15,021 nucleotides of DNA from Solirubrobacteraceae bacterium (GCA_030038955.1 JASHQV010000261.1:1-15021); one strand, 5' to 3'; counted from the first letter of the stretch, positions 1 through 6,655 are shown. The notes: generated from the sequence alone by a model not told the origin. Made by a program: numbers and translations.

Positions 1-153
1 GCCCTGACCGGCAATGAGCGCAACGAGACTCCTCTACAGCCTGATTTCGATGCGGTTTACGGAGAGGGTTTGAGTCCCGTCGCTCCCGCTATAAGAACCC
101 GCACGAGATCTTGATCTGTTGCGTCAGAGTAGATGGGCGATGTGTCGGAGATC

Positions 154-960
154 TCACGCGGTTGCGCTGCGGTAGAGGTAGAGCGCGAGCGTGAGAAAGA
201 CGACGCTCATGCCCGCCGACCAGACGAGTGACTGCCATACCCAGTGTCCCGCCGGGTCGCCCTCCAGCAACGCCCGGACGGCAGAGACGGTGACGCTGAG
301 TGGTTGGTTGCGCGCGAAGCCCTGAAGCCAGTGGGGCATGGTGGCGACCGGTACGACGGCGTTGGAGGCGAACATCAGGACGAAGAACGGGAGGATGCCG
401 GCGACCTGGGCGGTTTCGGGGTCTTTGGTCGCAAGGCCGATCGCTGCGTAGACCCACGAGAACGCGTATCCGAACAAGACCACAAGGGCGAGTCCGGCGA
501 GGATCGAGCCGGCGTCGTTGTGGAAGCGGAAGCCGACGAGAAGCCCGAGGCCGACCATGATCGCGAGCGATACGACGCTGCGGCTGATGTCGGCAAGGGT
601 GCGGCCGGCGAGTACGGCGGAGCGTGCCATCGGCAGGCTGCGCAAACGGTCGATGATCCCGCTCTGGAGGTCCTGCGCCAGGCCGATCGAGGTTGTCATC
701 CCACCGATCAGCACAGCCTCGAGGAACACGGCGGGAACGACATAGTCGACGTAGTTCTCGCCGGGAACGTGGATCGCCCCGCCGAGCACATAGCGGAACA
801 GGACGAGCAACATCGCCGGCTGGAACGCGCCGATCACGAGCATCTGCGGAGTGCGAACGATCCGCAGCAGGTTGCGCTTGGCGACACCGCCGATGTCGCG
901 GAGCGCGAGCGCCGGCGTCATCTTGGGGGCCACTGAAGGAGCCAGCATCTTGTTGGTCAT
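154..960 (-). CDS. ABC-2 type drug exporter permease (DrrB-like)
   Basis: Membrane half of an ABC exporter of the daunorubicin-resistance (DrrAB) type, expected to move a hydrophobic drug or lipid-like molecule out across the cytoplasmic membrane with the ATPase encoded just upstream. The 268-aa length is normal for the family. A cytoplasmic N-terminus of about 35 residues with the coupling-helix-like stretch RNLLRIVRTPQML precedes about six hydrophobic segments (roughly residues 40-60, 70-95, 120-145, 150-175, 185-205, 240-262). The segment QDLQSGIIDRLRSLPMAR is typical of ABC-2 permeases. The ATG overlaps the stop of the ATPase gene in an ATGA arrangement, and GGAGGT lies about 9 nt upstream inside that gene, so translation is probably coupled. 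Substrate cannot be read from sequence. Family call confident; drug specificity is inference. Confidence 0.93.
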   Translation of the reverse strand: MTNKMLAPSVAPKMTPALALRDIGGVAKRNLLRIVRTPQMLVIGAFQPAMLLVLFRYVLGGAIHVPGENYVDYVVPAVFLEAVLIGGMTTSIGLAQDLQSGIIDRLRSLPMARSAVLAGRTLADISRSVVSLAIMVGLGLLVGFRFHNDAGSILAGLALVVLFGYAFSWVYAAIGLATKDPETAQVAGILPFFVLMFASNAVVPVATMPHWLQGFARNQPLSVTVSAVRALLEGDPAGHWVWQSLVWSAGMSVVFLTLALYLYRSATA

Positions 961-1934
961 GTGTCGGCCACCTCCGGCAAGCGTTCGTCGTCACGGGTGA
1001 TCGTCCCGGTCAGCGCCAGGAACACGTCGTCGAGGGAGGGATGCCGGATCCCGAGGTCGTCGAGTGGGATCTGCTCCCGTTCGAGCTGCTGCCCGACCTG
1101 GATCAGCAGCGGCGTACCCCCGGTAGTCGGAATGCTGACCTGCCGCTGGTCGCGATCGGTGCGCGGTTCCCCTCCGGCGAGCTGGGCGAGTAGCGCCGCG
1201 GTCCGCTCGAGGTCCGCCATATTGGTGACGCGCACCTCCAGAGTGTCGCCACCGAGCTGCGCCTTGAGTTCCTGGTCGGTGCCGTGTGCGATGACCGCGC
1301 CCCGATCGATGACGACGATCCGGTCGGCGAGGCGCTCGGCCTCCTCCATTTGCTGGGTCGTGAGCAGCACGGTCGTGCCGTCGTCCACTAGCTCCTCGAC
1401 GAACGCCCAGACCTCGTTGCGGGTAGGTGGGTCGAGGCCGGTGGTGGGCTCATCGAGGAACAGCACGGGCGGATGGGCGATCAGGCTGGCGCCGATGTCG
1501 AGCCGCCGTCGCATGCCGCCCGAGTAGGTCTTCACCAACCGGTCGGCGGCGTCGGTCAGCGAGAATCGCTCGAGCACCTCACGTGCGCGGCGGCGATACT
1601 CGGGCTTGCCGAGGTGGTACCAGAGCCCGACGAGCTCGAGGTTCTCGCGACCGGTAAGAAGCTCGTCGACGGCGGCGTACTGACCGGCGAGCCCGATCTC
1701 TGTCCGCAGTGCCCCCGCCTCCGTGACGACGTCATAGCCGGCGACCCGCGCGCGACCGCTGTCCGGTGCGAGCAGCGTGGTCAGGATCCGCACGAGCGTC
1801 GTCTTGCCGGCCCCGTTGGGGCCCAGCAGCGCGAGCACCTTGCCCTGCTCGGCGACCAGGTCGACCCCGGCCAGCGCCTGGGTCGCGCCGAAGTGCTTGG
1901 TGACAGAATCGACTTCGATCATTGACGGGGGCAT
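957..1934 (-). CDS. Daunorubicin-resistance family ABC transporter ATP-binding protein (DrrA-like)
   Basis: ATPase that powers the adjacent ABC-2 permease. Counting from ATG 1934 (325 aa), it has Walker A GPNGAGKTT at 38-46, signature YSGGM at 137-141, Walker B VLFLDEP at 157-163 and D-loop GLD just after. The switch position reads LLTTQQMEEAE, with Gln where most ABC ATPases have His; DrrA homologues also commonly have Gln there. The C-terminal tail contains LGIRHPSLDDVFLALTG, the hallmark of the DrrA subfamily, so this is a dedicated exporter ATPase. The reading frame stays open to a start at 2030, but that would run through the operator and into the divergent regulator gene. ATG 1934 (weak AGG upstream) or ATG 1922 (no Shine-Dalgarno) is more plausible. 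It is first in a two-gene operon and probably repressed by the divergent TetR protein. Confidence 0.93.
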   Translation of the reverse strand: MPPSMIEVDSVTKHFGATQALAGVDLVAEQGKVLALLGPNGAGKTTLVRILTTLLAPDSGRARVAGYDVVTEAGALRTEIGLAGQYAAVDELLTGRENLELVGLWYHLGKPEYRRRAREVLERFSLTDAADRLVKTYSGGMRRRLDIGASLIAHPPVLFLDEPTTGLDPPTRNEVWAFVEELVDDGTTVLLTTQQMEEAERLADRIVVIDRGAVIAHGTDQELKAQLGGDTLEVRVTNMADLERTAALLAQLAGGEPRTDRDQRQVSIPTTGGTPLLIQVGQQLEREQIPLDDLGIRHPSLDDVFLALTGTITRDDERLPEVADT

Positions 1935-1950
1935 GAGCGCCTGACAAGAT
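1922..1950 (+). promoter_or_regulatory. Candidate promoter of the tetR-family gene
   Basis: TTGACG at 1922-1927 and CAAGAT at 1945-1950 are separated by 17 bases, a fair sigma-70-like pair (5 of 6 and about 3 of 6 consensus bases). Transcription would start near 1957, so the palindrome at 1956-1970 would cover the start point, as expected for autorepression. An oppositely directed TATCTT (1951-1946) could serve the exporter operon. Prediction by eye only. Confidence 0.4.
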
Positions 1951-1955
1951 ATGAG

Positions 1956-1970
1956 ACGGAACGGTTCCGT
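1956..1970. promoter_or_regulatory. Probable TetR-family operator between exporter operon and regulator
   Basis: ACGGAAC-G-GTTCCGT is a perfect 7-bp inverted repeat around one base. The symmetry continues outwards with one mismatched pair to 1953-1973. It lies in the 51-bp gap between divergent starts at 1934 (exporter ATPase) and 1986 (TetR regulator), where one dimer could block both transcription units. Size and geometry match TetR-family operators; binding by this regulator is inferred from position. Confidence 0.75.
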
Positions 1971-1985
1971 ATCGTAGAGGCAACC

Positions 1986-2615
1986 ATGGACGAAGTCAAA
2001 CCGCGCGACCAGGATAAGCCGGGCCGGCACACGGGACGCCCGCTCGACCCGACGCGCGACCAGGCGATCCTCGAAGCGGCACTCAGAGGGCTCGCAGAGC
2101 TCGGATACGACCGCCTCAGCATGGAGGAGATCGCGACTCGCGCGCGTGCCGGGAAGGGCGCGCTCTATCGCCGCTGGCCCTCCAAGGCCGCACTCGTGGT
2201 CGACGCGATCGTCGCCTGGCGCGAGGCGCAGGCTCCGATCACCGCGCCGGACACGGGCTCACTACGCGGCGATCTGGACGCGATGGTCGATGCAGTTCCC
2301 GAATTCGATGATGCAACCAGACGCCAGGTCGGTGTGTTCGCGGGGCTCGCGACGGCCGCCAGCCGTGACCCCGAGCTCAAGCAGGCGCTCGCCGACCAGG
2401 TCCTCGGCCGGCCCCGCCGCCTACTGGCAGAGGTGTTCGAACGCGCCCGCCGCCGCGGCGAGATCCCACCGGACCGCGACCTCGAGCTCGTTCCGGACAT
2501 CATCATCGGCCTCAACCTGACGCGCGTGATGGTCGGCGAAGTCCCCGACCGCGAACACGTCGAGCGGGTACTGAACACGATCATCTACCCGCTGCTCACG
2601 ACGTCACCAACCTGA
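1986..2615 (+). CDS. TetR/AcrR family transcriptional regulator
   Basis: Ligand-responsive repressor of 209 aa, normal family length. The N-terminal DNA-binding domain covers about residues 24-70, with the helix-turn-helix in LSMEEIATRARAGKGALYRRW (split here as LSMEEIATRARAG then KGALYRRW), including the characteristic GALYRRWPSK end. The C-terminal helical half (about 80-205) forms the dimer and ligand pocket and looks like the TetR_C_11 class, ending with a GRRRGEIPPD-like stretch and an amphipathic helix. The Arg-rich lead GRHTGRPLDPTRDQAIL is common in this class. AGAGG lies 5 nt before the ATG. The gene diverges from the exporter operon over a shared palindrome, so it most likely controls the exporter and itself; the inducing ligand is unknown. 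Confidence 0.93.
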   Translation: MDEVKPRDQDKPGRHTGRPLDPTRDQAILEAALRGLAELGYDRLSMEEIATRARAGKGALYRRWPSKAALVVDAIVAWREAQAPITAPDTGSLRGDLDAMVDAVPEFDDATRRQVGVFAGLATAASRDPELKQALADQVLGRPRRLLAEVFERARRRGEIPPDRDLELVPDIIIGLNLTRVMVGEVPDREHVERVLNTIIYPLLTTSPT

Positions 2616-2773
2616 GACCACGCCTCACGCCGAATCACAGGATGGGCTCAGCGGTCATCAGCCACGGACACGCGAATTCCGGGGTCTTTGTCGTGATCCC
2701 TACCTCCGTCGTCTCCGCCTTCGACACCGCACGCGATCGAGATCCGATAGCGGCGCTGGCCGAAGAGATCAAG

Positions 2774-2804
2774 AGCTGCCCAGCGTCGGCGACGCTGGGC
2801 AGCT
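2774..2804 (+). terminator. Strong hairpin, probable terminator after tetR
   Basis: Left arm 2774-2787 and right arm 2791-2804 form a 14-bp perfect stem (core GCTGCCCAGCGTC) around the three-base loop GGC, followed by TTGTTCCTTC. It lies about 160 bp after the tetR stop and before the next plus-strand gene. A 60-codon open frame (2642-2824) that would run through this stem is therefore unlikely to be a gene. Nothing else is recognised between 2616 and 2955. Confidence 0.75.
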
Positions 2805-2955
2805 TGTTCCTTCAGGCTCCGTGAACGAAGATGGCACCACGTACTACGCGGCGCCATGAGCAGCGCCTTCGAGCGCCCATCAGCGCTCTCTCAACCGTGG
2901 TTGATGTGCAACTTAGAGTCGTTGCGGCCCTCCCTTTGCGAGTCTTTTGCCAGTG

Positions 2956-4101
2956 ATGTTGGGACCCCCGGAAGAGCAGGCGATCGTTCTCGCTGCGCGG
3001 CTGGCTGCCCAACGTCTGACCGGTCAGCGGGCCGCTGATCCGGTCGATGTGGCGCGTTGCCTGCTCGCTGTGCAGGCGCAGGACCCACGCGCAGCCCGAC
3101 TCGCGATCCGTGTGCGAACCTGCGGCGGGCACAGCTCCGAGATCGACCGCGCGCTCACGGACGAGCGCTCACTGATCATCACCTGGGTCAACCGCGGCAC
3201 GCTGCATCTGATCGCATCCGAGGACGAGCCGCTCCTGCACGCCCTCACGACGCCACAGCTGCGGCGTGCAAGCGACCGGCAGCTTAGCCAAGCAGGCGTC
3301 ACGGCCGCTGCCCTTATCTGCGGGATCGAGACCATCCGCCGGTCATTGGGCAACGAAGGTCCGTTGACCCGCGCAAAGTTGCGCGACCGCCTGGAGCGGG
3401 CGGACGTCTCCACCCACGGACAGGCGCTGACACACATCCTCGTGCGAGCTACGCTCGACGGTCTGATCGTACGTGGACCAGTGGTCGAGCGCGAGCATGC
3501 CTTCGTGTTGGCCGAAGACTGGCTCGGCCCGCGCCCGATGATCGACCGCGATCGAGCGCTCGCTGAGCTCGCTCGCCGCTACCTCCGTGGGCATGGTCCC
3601 GCCGACGCGCGAGATCTTGCGAAATGGGCGGGCCTGCCGCTGCGCGACAGTCGTGCCGGTATCGCTGCGATCGCCCACAGCATCGATCGACGGCCGGATG
3701 GATTGCTTGAGCTCAAGGATCGAGCAAGATCGCCGCAGCTCTGGCCTCCACCTCGCCTGCTCGGACCGTTTGACCCTGTCTTGCTCGGCTGGCGCTCCCG
3801 GGATTTCCTCGTCGATGATCCGGGAGAGGTGATTACGACGAACGGGATCATCAAGGCCATTGCGCTCATCGACGGCCGTGCCGCCGGGACGTGGGCGATT
3901 CACGCAGGGCGGGTGCAACTGAGACTATGGAAGGAGGTCGATACCGTGACTTCGGATGCGCTCGCAGCCGAGGCAGCCGCCGTCGAGAATTACCTCAACC
4001 CCTCCGAGCGGCTGAATGCATCTCCAGCGGGAACCGACAGCTCAAGCCGTGCGTTCTCGGCAGCCACCCGGGCTGGTGCCCGACCCTCCGGCGCCAGGTA
4101 A
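2956..4101 (+). CDS. AlkZ-like winged-helix DNA glycosylase family protein (HTH_42 superfamily)
   Basis: Member of the HTH_42 (AlkZ/YcaQ) superfamily of tandem winged-helix proteins, some of which are DNA glycosylases that excise bulky or cross-linked bases. From ATG 2956 it is 381 aa. Near residues 38-44 the sequence LLAVQAQDPRAA carries Gln-Ala-Gln, the QxQ catalytic motif of the AlkZ-like branch; the YcaQ branch has QxD. TWVNRGTLHLIASEDEP (about 75-91) is another strongly conserved block. The domain ends near VENYLN; the last 30 or so residues are low-complexity and overlap a minus-strand gene. In-frame starts are TTG 2947, GTG 2953 and ATG 2956, none with a clear Shine-Dalgarno, so the N-terminus is uncertain by three residues. 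Close to a drug exporter, a role against DNA-damaging compounds is plausible but inferred; activity is not provable from sequence. Confidence 0.85.
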   Translation: MLGPPEEQAIVLAARLAAQRLTGQRAADPVDVARCLLAVQAQDPRAARLAIRVRTCGGHSSEIDRALTDERSLIITWVNRGTLHLIASEDEPLLHALTTPQLRRASDRQLSQAGVTAAALICGIETIRRSLGNEGPLTRAKLRDRLERADVSTHGQALTHILVRATLDGLIVRGPVVEREHAFVLAEDWLGPRPMIDRDRALAELARRYLRGHGPADARDLAKWAGLPLRDSRAGIAAIAHSIDRRPDGLLELKDRARSPQLWPPPRLLGPFDPVLLGWRSRDFLVDDPGEVITTNGIIKAIALIDGRAAGTWAIHAGRVQLRLWKEVDTVTSDALAAEAAAVENYLNPSERLNASPAGTDSSSRAFSAATRAGARPSGAR

Positions 4102-4256
4102 AGCGCGATCGCCTCCCGGACCGAGTCGATCAGCTCCGGCACATCACGGCCAGAGGCGAAGCAGCCGGGCAGCTTGTCGACCTCGGCCCAGTAGGAGCCG
4201 TCCTCGTCGTGAACCTCCACATGCAGCTGCTCTTGTCTCATGTCGCAGGTGATCAT
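3990..4256 (-). CDS. HicB-like antitoxin domain protein, apparently without HicA
   Basis: Small 88-aa protein. Residues 10-55 match the HicB-like antitoxin fold: VEVHDEDGSYWAEVDKLPGC, then FASGRDVPELIDSVREAI and ALYL. This pattern (charged strand, DGSYWAEV, LPGC, then one helix) is distinctive. HicB antitoxins neutralise HicA, an mRNA-cleaving toxin. No HicA-like frame is visible on either side: downstream is the convergent glycosylase-like gene, upstream a decayed fragment. The C-terminal 30 residues have no recognisable DNA-binding motif. ATG 4256 is chosen because GGAAG/TAGG lies just upstream; ATG 4241 is possible. The 3' end overlaps the convergent gene by 112 nt. It could be an orphan antitoxin or a solo HicB-like domain of unknown role. 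Confidence 0.7.
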   Translation of the reverse strand: MITCDMRQEQLHVEVHDEDGSYWAEVDKLPGCFASGRDVPELIDSVREAIALYLAPEGRAPARVAAENARLELSVPAGDAFSRSEGLR

Positions 4257-4264
4257 AGATCTGC

Positions 4265-4437
4265 CTACTTCCGCATCGTCGCGTCTAGCCCGGAGATGCC
4301 GGCAAGCTGGCCCGTGGACTTGACGAAAGCCTCCACCGCTTTCTCCCACAGCTCTCGCTCACGAACAGGACACGCCCTTCCGGCCCCGGAGCGCTGTAGC
4401 CGCGGTCAAGCTCGAAGAACCCACGTGAGTCATTGTC
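4265..4437 (-). pseudogene. Frameshifted gene remnant, family unknown
   Basis: Two minus-strand segments look protein-like but lie in different frames. From about 4437 one frame reads GFFELDRGYSAPGPEGRVLF followed by VSE, with no start codon upstream in frame. After a one-base shift near GTGAGCGAGAGC another frame reads ELWEKAVEAFVKSTGQLAGI and ends at TAG 4267-4265. Joined, they give a sensible hydrophilic protein end just upstream of the HicB-like gene. It might be the missing partner gene or an unrelated remnant; it does not resemble HicA. A chance open frame cannot be excluded. Confidence 0.3.
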
Positions 4438-4491
4438 CGCGGAACAGCAAGGTCGTAGTCAAGGTGTCCCGCCTTTACCGCCAGCCGTGCT

Positions 4492-5865
4492 CTACTTCGT
4501 TCGTGTCGCCGGTCTCGATGTCACCCGGTAGAGGATGCCTTGACCGTGGACGATCGGTGCCTTGTCGCCGCCGAGGTAGTTGAGCAGCGGCGGGTCCAGG
4601 AAGTAGAAGAATCGGCCGATTGCTACCGCAGGTGGCGCGGTGGCGTAGCTGTCCCCTTCCGGTGGCGCTGGCACCTGCGCGACTGTCCTCTGTCTGGCGG
4701 CATCAACGGATAGCCTGACGATCTCCTGTGGTGCGCTCACGGCAGAATCGAATCCGGTGCTGGACACGAAGTAGACACCGATCGTGGCGTTGCCTGCATG
4801 GGTTGGCGGTGCCTCGCCGATGTCAGCGCCCTGGTTGCCGTCGGCCCGGTATCGACCAAGCCGGGTGGAGGTCGATCCTCGGACTCTCCAGAGCACGCCT
4901 CCGTGGGTCTCGAGCCAGACGGTGTGATCGGCGGCAACCAACCAGTACGCGCCACCAGGTCTGATCGTTAGGATCCTCACCGGCCGGCGGGAACCCGGTG
5001 TGACACGGTACAGCGACTGATAGCTAATCCGCTGCGACGCTGACGTTTCCCGCGCCGGATAGCCGCCCTCAGTCGAGGGTACGAACCAGAGACCGTCGGC
5101 GTTGACCGCGAGCAGCTCCCTAGGATTCTGTGGGATCGCCCAGTGCTGAACCACCTTTCCGGTCGCGCTGGAGACGCGCAGCAGCTCACCGTCCGACCGC
5201 GAGAGTCTGCCGTGGTAGGCGGCATAGAGCCATAGCGAACCGTCCCCATAGATCCACTGCGCGCTGCAGTCCGAGCACTGCGGGTAGGTCATGACGACCG
5301 GCCCCAGCGTGTACCCATCGCGCATACCCGGATCGACGTGAGCGATTCGAACCGCGAGCTCGCCGGTCCCTTGGTCGCGCGCCGGCGGCTGCAACAGATA
5401 GCTGACGGCCAGGATCCGTTCGCCATATAGCGCAGGATCGCCACAGTTGGCGTGCATCACATGCCCGAGCTTGAGCGTACCTGGACGGACCGTTGCAGCA
5501 TCGCATGTTCCCACCGCCCGCCCGTCGGAGAGTGACGTCGTGCTCCCGGATGGGAACAGCGATCCCCTGGGTCCGCCCGAGACGATCACCCGATCACCGA
5601 CGACGGCGAGCGCGAAGTAGTCACCCTTCTGCGGAAGCGCAAGCGATGAGAGGAGCGGCGGCAGCGGATGTTCTCCCGACTCAGCTGACCCGCCAGCATC
5701 GTTGGCGATCAGGAAGCCCCCGCCACCAGCGATCGCGCAACCAAGGACGACGGCCGCGATATATCGGAGACGGCGGCGGCGTTCCAGCCGACGAGCCTCG
5801 CGGAACAGAGAGCCGAGCAGACGTCGGATCCGCTTTCGAGGTGCCTCCTTGTACAATGTCGCCAT
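4492..5865 (-). CDS. Membrane-anchored extracytoplasmic protein, propeller-like, function unknown
   Basis: About 457 aa from ATG 5865. A basic cytoplasmic N-terminus of 35 residues (EAPRKRIRRLL, then EARRLERRRRLR) precedes one membrane helix at about 35-55 (IAAVVLGCAIAGGGGFLIA). About 400 residues would then lie outside. These contain repeated Gly/Trp/Tyr-rich strand segments such as YGDGSLWLYAAYHGRLSR, DGLWFVPSTEGGYP and RSLYRVTPGS-like stretches, suggesting a beta-propeller of the Vgb/PQQ type; fold is inferred. Four Cys occur outside, two as CSDC. No catalytic motif is recognised. ATG 5889 and TTG 5901 are in frame but overlap the divergent GntR gene; a promoter ending just before 5865 favours that start. 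The divergent regulator may control it. Confidence 0.72.
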   Translation of the reverse strand: MATLYKEAPRKRIRRLLGSLFREARRLERRRRLRYIAAVVLGCAIAGGGGFLIANDAGGSAESGEHPLPPLLSSLALPQKGDYFALAVVGDRVIVSGGPRGSLFPSGSTTSLSDGRAVGTCDAATVRPGTLKLGHVMHANCGDPALYGERILAVSYLLQPPARDQGTGELAVRIAHVDPGMRDGYTLGPVVMTYPQCSDCSAQWIYGDGSLWLYAAYHGRLSRSDGELLRVSSATGKVVQHWAIPQNPRELLAVNADGLWFVPSTEGGYPARETSASQRISYQSLYRVTPGSRRPVRILTIRPGGAYWLVAADHTVWLETHGGVLWRVRGSTSTRLGRYRADGNQGADIGEAPPTHAGNATIGVYFVSSTGFDSAVSAPQEIVRLSVDAARQRTVAQVPAPPEGDSYATAPPAVAIGRFFYFLDPPLLNYLGGDKAPIVHGQGILYRVTSRPATRTK

Positions 5866-5877
5866 TAGAGCTATTCT
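5849..5877 (+). promoter_or_regulatory. Candidate promoter of the gntR gene
   Basis: TTGTAC at 5849-5854, a 17-base spacer, and TATTCT at 5872-5877. The ATG at 5888 begins 10 bases after the -10, so the transcript would have almost no leader; no Shine-Dalgarno is visible, which agrees. Its -10 overlaps that of the opposing promoter. Confidence 0.45.
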
Positions 5878-5901
5878 GCATAGTCTCATGGCGAAAGTCA
5901 A
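5873..5901 (-). promoter_or_regulatory. Candidate promoter of the membrane-anchored protein gene
   Basis: On the minus strand TTGACT (5901-5896), a 17-base spacer and CAGAAT (5878-5873). Transcription would begin at about 5866-5865, on the ATG itself, predicting a leaderless mRNA. The -35 lies inside the first codons of gntR and the -10 overlaps the gntR -10 by five bases. An imperfect CTAT-N5-ATAG inverted repeat (5871-5883) sits across both and could be a regulator site, at low confidence. Confidence 0.45.
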
Positions 5902-6277
5902 CGGCTCCGACGAGGACGATCATCGCGCATCCACCTTCGGTGCCGTCGATCGCGAAGACCCGACCCCGCTACACGAGCAGGTAGCAGCGGCAATCCGACG
6001 CGCGATCAACGAAGGCGAAGCCGGGCCAGGCGATCGAATTCCACAGGCGCGAGACCTCGCGGCCGTGCTCGGCGTCAACAACAACACCGTCCTGCGAGCG
6101 CTACGGCTCCTCCGCGACGAGGGCCTCGTGGAGATGGGACGCGGCCGCGCGATCCGGGTCACAGGTAATCCCGAACGTGGCGCCGTTGTCGCCAAGACCA
6201 AGGAGCTGATCGACTTCGCCCGTCATCACGGTTACCGCCGCGACGAGCTCATCGCTCTGATGTACCGACTCTCCTGA
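5888..6277 (+). CDS. GntR family transcriptional regulator, YtrA subfamily
   Basis: DNA-binding regulator of 129 aa, the compact size of the YtrA subfamily: a winged helix-turn-helix followed by only a short two-helix dimerisation tail and no ligand domain. The N-terminal domain (about 26-92) shows PLHEQVAAAIRRAINEGE, GDRIPQARDLAAVLGVN and NNTVLRALRLLRDEGLVE, with the wing GRGRAIRV. YtrA-type genes usually sit with ABC transporters; here the neighbour is a divergent membrane-anchored protein whose predicted promoter overlaps this one. It most likely regulates that gene and itself. ATG 5888 is chosen because the domain starts just after it and a -10 box precedes it; the frame is open upstream to 5702, but that would overlap the divergent gene. 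The stop codon lies in the first copy of a 26-bp tandem repeat. Confidence 0.9.
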   Translation: MAKVNGSDEDDHRASTFGAVDREDPTPLHEQVAAAIRRAINEGEAGPGDRIPQARDLAAVLGVNNNTVLRALRLLRDEGLVEMGRGRAIRVTGNPERGAVVAKTKELIDFARHHGYRRDELIALMYRLS

Positions 6278-6325
6278 CAGCGCCAACAGACCAAAGAACC
6301 TGACAGCGCCAACAGACCAAAGAAC
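6274..6325. repeat. 26-bp perfect tandem duplication across the gntR stop
   Basis: The unit starting CTGACAGCGCCAACAGACCA occurs twice in perfect tandem (6274-6299 and 6300-6325). The TGA of the GntR gene lies in the first copy. Probably a recent slippage duplication; it does not change the protein. Confidence 0.9.
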
Positions 6326-6553
6326 CGTCGGCTCGTGCGAGACGGCGAATGGTCACCGCCGGCCGGAAGCAGTGCTGAACACGGCATCAAAGCCCTTGGG
6401 CGTGGGCGACGTGTCGCATCGCGTGACGCTGCGTTGGCCGTCACGCACGAGTCGACCGTTCCGAGTTCCTGCCGCGCTGTCTGTAGCGCATGCTCGTTGG
6501 CATCAACCGCGGCGTGGGGGTCACAGGCGAGGTGGGGGTGGTCGCTGCAGCGT

Positions 6554-6577
6554 GCTGCTGCTGCTGCTGCTGCTGCT
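6554..6577. repeat. (GCT)8 trinucleotide microsatellite
   Basis: Eight uninterrupted GCT/CTG units. Uninterrupted trinucleotide runs of this length are uncommon in bacteria and prone to slippage. It lies outside any supported gene. Confidence 0.9.
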
Positions 6578-6617
6578 CATCGAATCTCAAGCTCGTGTAG
6601 TACGGCTGCCTAACGAC

Positions 6618-6651
6618 AGTGAGCGTGCCGCCTGCGGGCGGCACGCTCACT
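6618..6651. terminator. Bidirectional hairpin terminator between convergent genes
   Basis: A 15-bp perfect stem, left arm AGTGAGCGTGCCGCC (6618-6632) and right arm 6637-6651, with loop TGCG. It stands between the plus-strand gntR (stop 6277) and the minus-strand DoxD-like gene (stop 6707). There is no T-run, which is common for high-GC terminators. Confidence 0.65.
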
Positions 6652-6655
6652 CTGC

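Noticed and set aside
44..95. A tRNA or tmRNA 3'-end-like string (GGTTTGAGTCCC with CGCTCCC after it) near the left edge
   Set aside because: The T-loop lacks the invariant C56, no matching 5' acceptor strand is found in the window, and no CCA is present. An attachment-site remnant cannot be excluded, but there is no supporting integrase or repeat.
1935..2030. Upstream extension of the DrrA-like frame to a start at 2030
   Set aside because: It would run through the operator and the start of the divergent tetR gene; the family's N-terminus (MIEVDSVTKHFG) begins at 1922, with ATG 1934 just before.
2642..2824. A 60-codon plus-strand open frame after tetR
   Set aside because: Its 3' third runs through the strong terminator hairpin at 2774-2804; it has no ribosome site and no recognisable domain.
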